Shown here in pieces: positions 17,370-26,006 of a stretch of 64,000 bases of DNA. Below the pieces are notes generated by a model. That model was not told the DNA's origin and searched no databases. It was given only the letters and a program-made list of their open reading frames with translations. Within the stretch, counting starts at the first letter, position 1, and each line of letters opens with the position of its first letter. The stretch spans positions 434,001-498,000 of the forward strand of contig NZ_CP030840.1 of the NCBI RefSeq assembly GCF_003330725.1, given 5' to 3'. The translations under genes and the position numbers were made by a program. The stretch is from Acidisarcina polymorpha (GTDB taxonomy: Bacteria; Acidobacteriota; Terriglobia; Terriglobales; Acidobacteriaceae).

Positions 17370-17915
17370 TTAGGCCGACTTTCGCCGGCCCATTGCCATG
17401 TCCCTCACCTGGTTGAGAAAAATAGAGCGCTGGAGCCCGTCCAGATGCGCAACGTAGGGCGCTATTTCGGCCAGAAAAGGATCGGCAAGAATCGTGGCCG
17501 TCTCATCGTGCCGGCGGCTGCGCGCGTCGTGGACGAGATGGCAGATGTCCACCTCGAGCGCATGCGCCAGCCGTTCCAGCGAGGAAAGAGTCGGGGTCGC
17601 CTTGCCGTTCTCGATCTTCGAGATATAGGTGCGCGGCACCTGCATCCGTCCGGCCAGTTGACGCTGGCTTAGATTGCGCTCATGCCGCAGGTCGCGGACG
17701 GCACGAGCCACTTGCAAGCCGCCGTCGTCCGAGGACCGCCCGGCGGAAGAGACCAGCGCGGGTACCAGCGCTTCAGGTTCATCGACTTCTAGAGGTTTGT
17801 GGCAGCGCCTGCACAGCGCGTTTGCGGTCATGAACTGCACCAGGCTGCAGTGCTCGCAACGAAGGACCGCGCGTGCCTCAGTGGTGGCTACGGGGTTGGC
17901 GACGATTGTTGCCAT
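17370..17915 (-). CDS. XRE-family regulator with N-terminal zinc ribbon
   Basis: 181 residues. Four cysteines (C20, C23, C35, C38) in CEHC and CRRC form a probable zinc ribbon. A Cro/C1-type helix-turn-helix spans about residues 68-125 (LRHERNLSQRQLAGRMQVPRTYISKIENGKATPTLSSLERLA). A C-terminal helical region ends in MGRRKSA. ATG at 17915 is chosen over GTG at 17981, which would add 22 residues without domain character; neither has a clear SD. It sits just upstream of uppS on the same strand and may be co-transcribed. Target genes unknown. Confidence 0.82.
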   Translation of the reverse strand: MATIVANPVATTEARAVLRCEHCSLVQFMTANALCRRCHKPLEVDEPEALVPALVSSAGRSSDDGGLQVARAVRDLRHERNLSQRQLAGRMQVPRTYISKIENGKATPTLSSLERLAHALEVDICHLVHDARSRRHDETATILADPFLAEIAPYVAHLDGLQRSIFLNQVRDMAMGRRKSA

Positions 17916-18106
17916 AGATTGTGTACGGAGGCCAGAGCGGGCGCCCGTAAGTGCGGCATCGCATTGTATGCGAGTCCTCACTTAACTTCCTTAGAGTGCG
18001 GGTGGAGTATCTGAGTTGTCAAGTGGAAAGTATGAGTCTTCCGTAAAATAACCTAAGACTCCCTAAAGAAAAGGGCAAATGCCCGGAAAAGGCGGAACCG
18101 AAAGAG

Positions 18107-18733
18107 ATGGACGGAAAATTTGAGTCACCCTTCACCCGCGAGGCAGCCTGGCAGTTGGTCCTCGACTACACTGACTCACCGAGCCTCCGGAAACACGCGC
18201 TCTCTGTCGAAACCTGTGTGCGCGCCTATGGCGTTCGCGAGGCTGATGCGCGCAGCCTGGTTGGCAGCGAACGTGATTCGCTCATCGAGAAATACGCCAT
18301 CACCGGAGTGCTTCACGATTTCGATTACGAACGCTTCCCTTCCCTCGACGATCATCCCTTTGCCGGAAACAAGATCCTCGCTGAACTCGGCTGGCCTGAA
18401 GAGATTCGCACCGCCATTCTTTCCCATGCCAGCTACTCGGGCGTCCCACGCAACTCTCATCTCGAAAAGTCTCTCTTCGCGTGCGATGAACTCGCAGGCT
18501 TCCTTACCGCCTGCTCCCTGGTCAAACCCACAAAATCAATTTTCGATGTGGATGTGGCTGGAGTCCGCAAAAAGATGAAGGACAAAGCTTTCGCGCGCGG
18601 GGTGCATCGCGAAGACATTCTTAACGGAGCAGCGGAGCTGGGCGTCGATCTCGACCAGCACATCGCCTTCTGCCTGGAAGCGATGCAGAAAAATGCTGAT
18701 GAGTTGGGGCTAGCAGGAGTGCAACCTAGCTAG
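18107..18733 (+). CDS. HD-domain hydrolase
   Basis: 208 residues. A metal-dependent HD phosphohydrolase fold: H in LRKHALSVETCV (residue about 30), the HD doublet in GVLHDFDYERFPSLDDHPF near residue 70, a further His in ILSHASYSG near 110, and an Asp in FACDELAGFL. This family includes nucleotidases and related phosphohydrolases; the substrate is not predictable. A short purine-rich stretch precedes the ATG. The gene stands alone, with its 3' end facing a small membrane protein. Confidence 0.85.
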   Translation: MDGKFESPFTREAAWQLVLDYTDSPSLRKHALSVETCVRAYGVREADARSLVGSERDSLIEKYAITGVLHDFDYERFPSLDDHPFAGNKILAELGWPEEIRTAILSHASYSGVPRNSHLEKSLFACDELAGFLTACSLVKPTKSIFDVDVAGVRKKMKDKAFARGVHREDILNGAAELGVDLDQHIAFCLEAMQKNADELGLAGVQPS

Positions 18734-18779
18734 CCTGTGAGCTGTCCAGGCACACTCAACCGCTCGTACCGTTGGCACC

Positions 18780-19163
18780 TCAAAAGTGCACGACAAGAGC
18801 GAAGTAGAGCGCAATCAGGCTCACTGCTGCCACAATCAGCAGCTCAGTCCGCAACTTCTCTTCAGGGTCAGCGCTATTCCGTTCGGGACGTACCGGGTCG
18901 TGGCGCACCATCAGCGTCTCTCCAGGAGAGTACCTGGTTCGCGTCTTGAAGCAACCAGTGTGCATGCGGTCATACACCCAGTAGGTGAAGCGGACCGAGT
19001 AAAGATCAGCATGAGGACGATCCTCGTCCCACATTCCGGACAGATTCAGGCAATCGGCAACCGTTGCCTTCGTCTCCGGCCAGGAGTCGCGCTCGCTGCC
19101 CTGATGCGCCCAGGGATTCACAAACGGATTGTGCAAGAACTGCGAAAGCCTTCCAGAGGACAT
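18780..19163 (-). CDS. small protein with C-terminal membrane anchor (DUF3592-like)
   Basis: 127 residues. The central part, YSVRFTYWVYDRMHTGCFKTRTRYSPGETLMVRHDPVRPERN, follows the pattern of DUF3592-type domains (beta-strands, then pG..v.VryDP.dP). It is followed by a single C-terminal helix (LLIVAAVSLIALYFALVV). ATG at 19163 is preferred because GAGGTG lies 8 bp upstream; longer in-frame starts at 19190 and 19355 exist without ribosome sites. The family resemblance is weak. Probably inner-membrane anchored, with the soluble domain N-terminal. Confidence 0.55.
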   Translation of the reverse strand: MSSGRLSQFLHNPFVNPWAHQGSERDSWPETKATVADCLNLSGMWDEDRPHADLYSVRFTYWVYDRMHTGCFKTRTRYSPGETLMVRHDPVRPERNSADPEEKLRTELLIVAAVSLIALYFALVVHF

Positions 19164-19307
19164 CAGTCCCACCTCGGATGACCATTCCATTATCACACCG
19201 GCGGGCCCCTGACAACATAAGGCATTCATAAACGCCGGGCTGCGGGTGCAGAGTAAGTGCGGCTCGCAAGCGAACGGCATGATCGAAATGCTATTCTCCA
19301 TGTTCCT

Positions 19308-21065
19308 ATGAGCCTCGATCCAAAAGCAGCGAGTTCCAGCCCAGAAGAACCTCATACAACGCCATTGCCGCCCAAGCTGCTGAAAAATGTCCTTGCTTCC
19401 CGCTTAGACATCGCGAGCCCGCGTTCGCGAAAGAATGCCGCCTCGATGGCGGCGCTCTGCTCCTCGATGGCTGAGGAAGCCAAGCTCATTCAGCAAGGCG
19501 GCGGCCAGAAGGCCGTGGAGGCGCAGCATGCCAAAGGCCGCCTCACCGCGCGCGAACGGGTGGAACTGCTGCTCGACCCAGGCACGACTTTCTTCGAACT
19601 CGCGCTGTTCGCAGCTTACGGTATGTATGAAGAATGGGGAGGAGCGCCCGCAGCCGGGACGCTGACCGGCCTAGGCCGCGTCGCGGGACGCTTGGTCATG
19701 GTCATCGCCAACGATGCCACGGTGAAGGCAGGAGCCTTCTTCCCGATGACCGCGAAGAAGGTCATCCGCGCGCAGACGATAGCGATGGAGAATCGCATCC
19801 CTACGATTTACCTGGTCGACTCGGCGGGTGTCTTCCTGCCGCTCCAGGAAGACGTCTTCCCCGATCAGGATGACTTTGGGCGCATCTTCCGCAACAACGC
19901 GGTGATGTCGGCAATGGGCGTCCCTCAGGTCACCGCGATCATGGGCATGTGCGTCGCCGGCGGCGCGTATCTGCCGGTGATGACTGACACCGTTCTGATG
20001 ACTGAAGGCAGCGGACTTTTTCTCGCCGGCCCGGCGCTGGTGCAGGCCGCAATCGGCCAAAAATATACAGCCGAGGAGCTCGGCGGGGCGGCCATGCACG
20101 CCGAAATCTCCGGCACTGTCGACTTCAAGGAGCCCAACGACCATCTCTGCCTGGCGCGGCTGCGTTCTCTGATCAGCCGGCTCGGCCATCCGCCTTCCGC
20201 CCCATTCGACCGGGCCGACTTCGTGGAGCAGCGCGACGCGCCGCTCTTTCCTGCCCAGGATCTTGATTCGCTGATGAATCCAGAGGCAGCGACGAATGCC
20301 TACGACATGCACGAAATCATCGCGCGCATCGTCGACCGCAGCGAGTTCGATGAATATCGCCCCGACTACGGCCGCACTGTCCTGTGCGGATACGGGCGGA
20401 TCGGGGGCCATTCGATCGGCATCGTCGCTAACCAGAAGGAACACCAGCCGCATACCGCACCTAACGGTGAGAAACGCACCGAATTTGGCGGCGTCATCTA
20501 TGCCGAGAGTGCCGAGAAGGCGGCTCGCTTCATCATGGATTGCAATCAGAACCTGATCCCGCTGATCTTTCTCCACGATGTGAACGGCTTCATGGTCGGC
20601 CGCGATGCCGAGTGGAGCGGCATCATTCGCGCCGGAGCCAAGATGGTCTCCGCGGTCGCGAACTCAACCGTTCCCAAGATCACCATCATTGTTGGCGGAT
20701 CGTACGGCGCCGGCCACTACGCGATGTGCGGCAAGGCTTACGATCCACGCTTCATCTTTGCCTGGCCGACAGCCAAATACGCGGTCATGAGCGGGGCCTC
20801 CGCCGCCAACACTCTGGTCGAGATCAAGATACGGCAACTCGAACGCGACGGCAAAAAACTTAGCGATCCCGAGAAACAAGAGCTCCTGGAGTCGATCAAG
20901 GCCACCTACGAAGCCCAGACAGACTGCCGCTACGCCGCTGCCCGCCTGTGGGTCGATGCCATCATCGAACCAGTCGAAACCCGGACTGCGCTGCTGCTGG
21001 CGCTAGAGGCGGTGGCGCTAAATCCTGATGTGGCCAAGTTCAATCCGGGTGTGATTCAGACCTGA
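19308..21065 (+). CDS. acyl-CoA carboxylase carboxyltransferase (beta) subunit, methylcrotonyl-CoA-type
   Basis: 585 residues with the tandem crotonase-like carboxyltransferase halves. The N-terminal half contains KGRLTARERVELLLDPGT and IPTIYLVDSAGVFLPLQEDVFPD. The C-terminal half contains FGGVIYAESAEKAARFI, PLIFLHDVNGFMVG and the KITIIVGGSYGAGHYAMCGKAYDPRF oxyanion region. Length and motifs fit the methylcrotonyl- or geranyl-CoA carboxylase beta subunit more than propionyl-CoA carboxylase (inference). No biotin-carrying alpha subunit is in the window. The nearby HMG-CoA lyase and enoyl-CoA hydratase support leucine catabolism. ATG at 19308 lies inside a longer frame opening at 19257. Confidence 0.87.
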   Translation: MSLDPKAASSSPEEPHTTPLPPKLLKNVLASRLDIASPRSRKNAASMAALCSSMAEEAKLIQQGGGQKAVEAQHAKGRLTARERVELLLDPGTTFFELALFAAYGMYEEWGGAPAAGTLTGLGRVAGRLVMVIANDATVKAGAFFPMTAKKVIRAQTIAMENRIPTIYLVDSAGVFLPLQEDVFPDQDDFGRIFRNNAVMSAMGVPQVTAIMGMCVAGGAYLPVMTDTVLMTEGSGLFLAGPALVQAAIGQKYTAEELGGAAMHAEISGTVDFKEPNDHLCLARLRSLISRLGHPPSAPFDRADFVEQRDAPLFPAQDLDSLMNPEAATNAYDMHEIIARIVDRSEFDEYRPDYGRTVLCGYGRIGGHSIGIVANQKEHQPHTAPNGEKRTEFGGVIYAESAEKAARFIMDCNQNLIPLIFLHDVNGFMVGRDAEWSGIIRAGAKMVSAVANSTVPKITIIVGGSYGAGHYAMCGKAYDPRFIFAWPTAKYAVMSGASAANTLVEIKIRQLERDGKKLSDPEKQELLESIKATYEAQTDCRYAAARLWVDAIIEPVETRTALLLALEAVALNPDVAKFNPGVIQT

Positions 21066-21181
21066 GAGCGCATGATCTTGGCTTAGCCGCCTCTATACCC
21101 AGCCTATATACCCAACAGCATGGCTTAGGCTCATCGCAAAAGCCCGGAATCATCCGATGGAACAAGGGCGCTGGCTCAAGT

Positions 21182-21619
21182 TCAATCATTCAGCATCAGG
21201 TTAAGGGATTGCGCCAGCGTTCTTTGCTGCGTATCAAAGCTGTAGAATCGGTCTACCCTGAGTTCCAACGCGGTGGAAACATGCAGCAGATCGCCGGTTC
21301 GCGTACCAAGCCGCGCCGTCGTCTCCAGCGCCAGTTTGCGTGCGCGTCCAAAGGCGTCTAGCGGCAAAGCGACCACGTCGAAGACGCCCGCCTTCAGGTC
21401 CTTATCAAACGCCTTCAAGGCCAGGTGAATCTGGGCAGCGGAAGCCTGCTTGCGAAAAAGCCGCAATCGAAGTGCGTTCACGACTTCCAGTTCGCCGAAA
21501 GTGCTGGTGAGAAGAGTGTCCGATATTGAAGCCAATCGCAGGGCCTCTCCGGCAGCGACGGAATGAACGTCGAGACTATAGAGCGAAACCATGAAGCTTG
21601 CGTCCAGATAAATCTTCAA
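21182..21619 (-). CDS. PIN-domain toxin (VapC-like)
   Basis: 145 residues with PIN-domain acidic residues: D6 in IYLDASFMVSL, E43 in FGELEVVNAL, D110 in RTGDLLHVSTAL and D129 in SFDTQQRTLA. Known VapC toxins are ribonucleases, often of tRNA or rRNA. The start is TTG at 21619, whose TTGA overlaps the antitoxin stop by 4 bp, typical of toxin-antitoxin coupling. Located between leucine-degradation-type genes, on the opposite strand. Confidence 0.87.
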   Translation of the reverse strand: MKIYLDASFMVSLYSLDVHSVAAGEALRLASISDTLLTSTFGELEVVNALRLRLFRKQASAAQIHLALKAFDKDLKAGVFDVVALPLDAFGRARKLALETTARLGTRTGDLLHVSTALELRVDRFYSFDTQQRTLAQSLNLMLND

Positions 21620-21867
21620 TAGCGATCACGGTCCTCACGAATCAACTCCGCCCCGCTCACTTCTTGGACCCTATCGCCGTAGATCGAGTGCAACCTGGCC
21701 AAGAAGTCGGGCAATTCCGGCCGAGCATGCGGCTTCTCCGGCACGAGCCGCGCGATCACCTTACGGCGCTTGGTGATATGAATCTCTTCGCCTTGGCTCA
21801 GGAGCCGTTCAATCTTTGGGAAGTCATAGCGGAGGTCGCGAACGGATGCGCTCTTCATGTGATACAT
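21616..21867 (-). CDS. Phd/YefM-like antitoxin
   Basis: 83 residues. The N-terminal half, SASVRDLRYDFPKIERLLSQGEEIHITKRRKVIARLVPEK, has the Phd/YefM layout (short strand, L-R-x-x-F helix, turn, ITKR strand, V-A-R-L-V-P) and would bind DNA as a dimer. The C-terminal part would bind the toxin. The start could be ATG at 21867 or 21858, with no strong SD for either. It overlaps the PIN gene by 4 bp, forming a bicistronic toxin-antitoxin unit. Confidence 0.82.
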   Translation of the reverse strand: MYHMKSASVRDLRYDFPKIERLLSQGEEIHITKRRKVIARLVPEKPHARPELPDFLARLHSIYGDRVQEVSGAELIREDRDRY

Positions 21868-21963
21868 TCTAGCATCACAAACGAGACCATTCCATCTGCG
21901 ATGCCCGACTTTGGTTCCCTACTGGTTATTCCCGCAATCACTCCACCGACGTAAGCTCAAACT

Positions 21964-22362
21964 ATGGCCGCTACCGCATCGACCCTCCCCAAACGTAAGC
22001 CCTCAGCGAGGCGAAAGAGCCGCAAGAAACAATCCCCGGGCTGGATCGCATGGTGGCCGCTCCTGGTTGGCATCGCCGTGACCCCCATTGCCGTCAAGGC
22101 GGCCACGCTCATGGCCTTGACCGGCCCTGATGCCCTGCGCCTGCTCTACCCGTGGATGCTGGTCCCCAAGCTGCATTTCCTCGCACTCTCCGATTCGCTC
22201 GGCGATACGCTCTCACAAGCCATGATGTACCTGCAGTTCCCGCTCTATGGAGTCTTTGCGATGTTCATCCATCGCTCCAAAGGAGCCGCCGCAGCGATCC
22301 TGTGGTTGACGCTGCTCCACCTCATGGCGGTAGGATTGATCTTTGTCGCGGCGCATTCCTGA
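21964..22362 (+). CDS. small membrane protein, unknown function
   Basis: 132 residues. A very basic N-terminus (KRKPSARRKSRKKQ) is followed by three hydrophobic helices at about 30-52, 78-100 and 110-130. This suggests a cytoplasmic N-terminus by the positive-inside rule. No motif recognised. It lies just before the HMG-CoA lyase gene on the same strand (33-bp gap) and may be co-transcribed. Confidence 0.65.
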   Translation: MAATASTLPKRKPSARRKSRKKQSPGWIAWWPLLVGIAVTPIAVKAATLMALTGPDALRLLYPWMLVPKLHFLALSDSLGDTLSQAMMYLQFPLYGVFAMFIHRSKGAAAAILWLTLLHLMAVGLIFVAAHS

Positions 22363-22395
22363 GCGTACTCGCTCCAACGGCAGCATCGAAGTTCC

Positions 22396-23295
22396 ATGAG
22401 AAAGCACAGAACCCCCGCCTTAAAGCTGATCGAATGCCCCCGTGACGCCTGGCAAGCTCTCCCCAGGCCCATTCCCGCCGAAGTCAAGGCCGATTACCTG
22501 CGCCTCTTGATCGCCGCCGGACTGAAGCACATCGACGCCGTCTCTTTCGTATCGGCGGCGGCGGTTCCGCAGATGGCCGACTCCGAACAGGTCTTGAAGT
22601 ACCTCGATGCGGCGGTTCCCGATATGCCCGAGGACGTAGAGATCATCGCCATCGTTGTCAACGAAAAGGGCGCAGAGCGAGCCATCGCTACTGCCGCGGT
22701 GCAAACCCTCGGCTTCCCCTATTCCATCTCGCCCGAGTTCCTGAAGCGCAACCAGAACCAGACGCCGGAGGAATGCCTCGATGTGTTGGAGGCAATCGGC
22801 CAACTCGCCTTTAAAGCCGGCCTGGATATTGTCGCTTACGTATCGATGGCCTTCGGAAACCCCTATGGCGACGCCTATGACACCGAAGAAGTCATCGCCG
22901 CCTGCGATCTGCTTGTCGATATGGGGATTACTCAGATTTCTCTTGCGGATACGGTCGGCCTGGCGACACCGCGCCAGATTGAAGATCTCTCAACCGATGT
23001 GCTGGCGGTCCACGATGACATCGAGATTGGCTTGCATCTTCACGCCCATCCAAATGATGTTGCGCTCAAGGTAGCAGCGGCGTATCGTGCGGGCATAAGG
23101 CGAATGGACATGGCCGTTGGCGGCCTGGGCGGTTGTCCTTTTGCACAAGATGCATTGGTCGGCAACTTGGCCACTGAGTTGGCCATCGCGGAGCTGAAAC
23201 GGTTGGGCGCCGAACTTCCGGCGCTTGCGCCCCTCGATGGGATCATCGCCGCCAATCAGGCCATTGCAGACAAGTTCGGAGCAGCAATTCAGTAA
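22396..23295 (+). CDS. hydroxymethylglutaryl-CoA lyase-like enzyme
   Basis: 299 residues, TIM-barrel DRE-type aldolase. ECPRDAWQ at residues 13-20 supplies the metal-binding Asp17. H214 and H216 in GLHLHAHPND are the metal-binding histidines, where the family usually has H-x-H followed by D or T. GGLGGCPFA around C247 is the HMG-CoA lyase active-site loop. The known reaction splits HMG-CoA into acetoacetate and acetyl-CoA, the last step of leucine degradation. The entry motif ECPRDAW is unusual (normally VGPRDGLQ). It is followed by an enoyl-CoA hydratase gene 40 bp downstream. Confidence 0.87.
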   Translation: MRKHRTPALKLIECPRDAWQALPRPIPAEVKADYLRLLIAAGLKHIDAVSFVSAAAVPQMADSEQVLKYLDAAVPDMPEDVEIIAIVVNEKGAERAIATAAVQTLGFPYSISPEFLKRNQNQTPEECLDVLEAIGQLAFKAGLDIVAYVSMAFGNPYGDAYDTEEVIAACDLLVDMGITQISLADTVGLATPRQIEDLSTDVLAVHDDIEIGLHLHAHPNDVALKVAAAYRAGIRRMDMAVGGLGGCPFAQDALVGNLATELAIAELKRLGAELPALAPLDGIIAANQAIADKFGAAIQ

Positions 23296-23335
23296 CGGCA
23301 CAAGGCAGCGGCCTTATCGGGGGCGAGAGAGAACG

Positions 23336-24154
23336 ATGAGCAAGTACACCACCATCCAAATCTGCGACGACAGCAACGTCAGGACCATCAAGATGAATCG
23401 TCCGGAAAGGCGCAATGCGCTGAATGCGACGATGATCGCCGAACTCATTATTGCGCTCGAACACGCTGCCGACGGACCTTGCGGCGCCCTCATTCTCACC
23501 GGAGCGGGGAAGTGTTTCTGCGCCGGGCTGGACCTCGAAGAGCTTCGGCAAATGGAATCTCGAACCATCGAAGAACATCTTTCCGACGCTGAACAGTTCG
23601 CCAAGCTCATGAGGCTGCTGTACGACTTTCCCAAACCGACCATCGCCGCAGTGAACGGCCCCGCGATCGCCGGGGGCACAGGGTTAGCCACGGTTTGCGA
23701 CTTCACCTACGCCTCTTCCGATGCGACCTTTGGCTATACCGAGGTCCGGATCGGATTTGTGCCCGCCATTGTGTCTTCCTTCCTGCTTCGTCAGTTAGGC
23801 GAGAAGCAGGCCCGCGATCTGTTGCTCTCCGGCAGAATTTTCGACGCCAAAGAAGCGCACCAGCTTGGACTCGTCACACGGATCATCGTCCATCCCCAGA
23901 TTCTGTTGCGGGAAGCGTTTAATCAGGGTCTTTGCCTGCTCAAGAACAGCCCTGAAGCGATGCGCTGGACCAAAGGATTGCTTGGCGAGCATGTCCGCGA
24001 CAGCCTTGATCTGGAGACCGCACGGGCTGCTCAGTGGAATGCCCGCGCGAAGCAAAATGACGATTTCCGCGAGGGCATCCATGCTTTTCTGGAGAAGCGG
24101 GCGCCGCTCTGGCCTTCTCTTCACAAGAAGACCTCGAAGTATCAGCCTGTCTGA
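23336..24154 (+). CDS. enoyl-CoA hydratase/isomerase (possible methylglutaconyl-CoA hydratase)
   Basis: 272 residues, crotonase fold. It contains KMNRPERRNALNATMIAELI, oxyanion-hole segment KCFCAGLDLEEL, and the second site AAVNGPAIAGGTGLATVCDFTYAS followed by FGYTEVRIGFVPA with the usual glutamates. In leucine degradation the equivalent enzyme hydrates 3-methylglutaconyl-CoA to HMG-CoA, the substrate of the lyase encoded next to it. That role is inferred from position. ATG at 23336 is preferred, with a purine-rich GCGAGAGAGA before it; the longer frame from 23225 overlaps the lyase. Confidence 0.9.
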   Translation: MSKYTTIQICDDSNVRTIKMNRPERRNALNATMIAELIIALEHAADGPCGALILTGAGKCFCAGLDLEELRQMESRTIEEHLSDAEQFAKLMRLLYDFPKPTIAAVNGPAIAGGTGLATVCDFTYASSDATFGYTEVRIGFVPAIVSSFLLRQLGEKQARDLLLSGRIFDAKEAHQLGLVTRIIVHPQILLREAFNQGLCLLKNSPEAMRWTKGLLGEHVRDSLDLETARAAQWNARAKQNDDFREGIHAFLEKRAPLWPSLHKKTSKYQPV

Positions 24155-24322
24155 GAACAGCCGGCAAGCATCCGCATTGCTCTTTCTGCTGAACTCCCGA
24201 CGCGGCTCGTAGTCTGAAGGTAACGTGGCGATCGCTTTCCCCTCCGAGATTCCCACAAAGACTGAAGCTCGCTCCTCGCGCAAAAAGGATCGTGGTTTCC
24301 CTCGCCCGCATCAGAACGGGAT

Positions 24323-25345
24323 ATGTCTACTGCATCCACCAACGCAAGCAAAGCTGGCTCCCTCAGCGAAGCGAATCTGACGACTCGTCCACTCGGTGAC
24401 TCCAATCTCCATCTGACCCGCATCGGGTTCGGCGCCTGGGCAACCGGCGGAGGTAACTGGGAATTCGCCTGGGGTGCGCAAGACGATAACGAATCAGTCA
24501 GGACCATAGAACATGCCCTGGATCTCGGCATCAACTGGATCGATACCGCGGCAATTTACGGCCTCGGACACTCGGAAGAGATCGTCGCCAAAGCCCTCAA
24601 GCACGTCGTCAAGAAGCCCTACGTCTTCACGAAATGTTCCATGCGATGGACAGAGGACCGGCAAATCTACCGAAGCTTGAAGCCCGGGTCGATCCAAGAG
24701 GAGATCGAAGCCTCGCTGCGCCGGCTGCGCGTCGATACCATCGATTTGTACCAGATCCACTGGCCCAATCCCGATGACGAGATCGAGGAAGGCTGGGAGG
24801 CGATGGCCAAACTGCAGCAGCAGGGCAAGGTCCGCTATCTCGGGGTCTCAAACTTCAACGTGGATCAAATCAAGCGCGTCCAGAAGATCGCCCCCGTAAC
24901 CTCGCTTCAGCCCCCATATTCGCTGCTGAACCGGAGTGTTGAGGCGGAGATTCTCCCTTATTGCCTGGCGCAAAACATCGGAGTCATCAACTATTCGCCG
25001 ATGGCTTCAGGGCTTCTCAGCGGGAAAATGACTGCCAAGCGGATCCAGCAGATGCCGCAGGACGACTGGCGTAAACGCAGCCCCAACTTCAACGAGCCTA
25101 AGTTATCTCAGAATTTGAAACTGGTTGAGCGTTTAAAGGAAATCGGACAGGAATACGGAGTTGAACCCGGTGCTGTGGCTGTAGCATGGACGCTACAGAA
25201 TCCCGCCATCACGGCTGCAATTGTGGGCGCCCGGCGTCCCGATCAGGTCGACGGCACCCTTGCCGCTGCCGCTCTGGTACTCAAACGGGAAGAAATTGCG
25301 AAGATCGGGGAGTTTATTAATACAACCCAGGGAGCGCGCCAGTAA
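24323..25345 (+). CDS. aldo/keto reductase
   Basis: 340 residues, AKR (alpha/beta)8 barrel. Tetrad: Asp in NWIDTAAIYG, Tyr in the same motif, Lys in YVFTKCSMRW, His in LYQIHWPNPDD. The NADPH-binding end includes SNFNVDQI, YSPMASGLLSGK and AIVGARRPDQV. The type resembles the YghZ/GutM-like group acting on small aldehydes or sugars. The first 20 residues are a low-complexity Ser/Thr extension, so the start may be slightly downstream. It ends at a good intrinsic terminator. Confidence 0.9.
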   Translation: MSTASTNASKAGSLSEANLTTRPLGDSNLHLTRIGFGAWATGGGNWEFAWGAQDDNESVRTIEHALDLGINWIDTAAIYGLGHSEEIVAKALKHVVKKPYVFTKCSMRWTEDRQIYRSLKPGSIQEEIEASLRRLRVDTIDLYQIHWPNPDDEIEEGWEAMAKLQQQGKVRYLGVSNFNVDQIKRVQKIAPVTSLQPPYSLLNRSVEAEILPYCLAQNIGVINYSPMASGLLSGKMTAKRIQQMPQDDWRKRSPNFNEPKLSQNLKLVERLKEIGQEYGVEPGAVAVAWTLQNPAITAAIVGARRPDQVDGTLAAAALVLKREEIAKIGEFINTTQGARQ

Positions 25346-25405
25346 TCTAAATAACAGAGAAGTGCGGTACAACGATTCGAAAATCAGCACTCTCGCTCCG
25401 CACAT

Positions 25406-25434
25406 GGGACGCTTTCAACGGCGTCCCGTTTTTT
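25406..25434 (+). terminator. intrinsic terminator after the aldo/keto reductase
   Basis: GGGACGC (25406-25412) pairs with GCGTCCC (25421-25427) across an 8-nt loop and is followed by a run of six T. Standard Rho-independent form on the plus strand. Confidence 0.8.
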
Positions 25435-25468
25435 CGCTGTGCGTTTAGACTTGCGGTTCTCCGGTTAC

Positions 25469-25993
25469 CTACATTGCGTCGAGAAACTTCGGGAACAGTA
25501 GCGCGGAATGTTCTTGAAAGGTCGAGGTCATTCTCGCCAACATCGCAGTATAGGCGACTGTGGCACGATGAGCGCTGATTCGCGCGGCAACGGATGATTG
25601 CGAGAAAACGTGTTGCGCCAGAGCGATTAGGACACATATGCGAATTTGAAAGGCATCGCTGCGGATGCTCTCCAGCACCTCTTCAGGTATGGCGCCGCGG
25701 TCCGCGTGTTCCGACGCATAGTCCGCTAGTTGAACCAAAACCGGAGCATTGCTGTACATAGCCCACAAACCCTTAGCTCCAGAAATCCGGTCCCATATGT
25801 CTTCGGGAGTAGCGCTGACCTGGTCACTATACAAATATCGCTTGGTAACATCCTCGAAACCCCAATCGTTCGGCCGAAGCTTAACCACGAGTTGGTCCCA
25901 TGTCTCGGCGCGGCGTTTCGATTGACGACTTCTCCAATAACCAGCATAGGCGAGCATGAGAGCGGTAATCAATACCTGGATAAGTGGCAACAT
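25469..25993 (-). CDS. single-pass membrane protein, unknown function
   Basis: 174 residues from ATG 25993. One N-terminal membrane helix (LIQVLITALMLAYAGYW), then a basic stretch and a soluble domain with no motif I recognise (WDQLVVKLRPNDWGFEDV, ISGAKGLWAMYSNAPVLVQLADYASEH). A start at 26047 would add 18 residues and overlap the upstream gene by 41 bp. It is downstream of the polytopic protein at 26007 on the same strand. Role unknown. Confidence 0.62.
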   Translation of the reverse strand: MLPLIQVLITALMLAYAGYWRSRQSKRRAETWDQLVVKLRPNDWGFEDVTKRYLYSDQVSATPEDIWDRISGAKGLWAMYSNAPVLVQLADYASEHADRGAIPEEVLESIRSDAFQIRICVLIALAQHVFSQSSVAARISAHRATVAYTAMLARMTSTFQEHSALLFPKFLDAM

Positions 25994-26006
25994 ATGGTAA
26001 CTTTGG

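Noticed and set aside
19671-20576. 301-codon minus-strand frame
   Set aside because: Antisense to the carboxyltransferase gene, whose motifs are clear.
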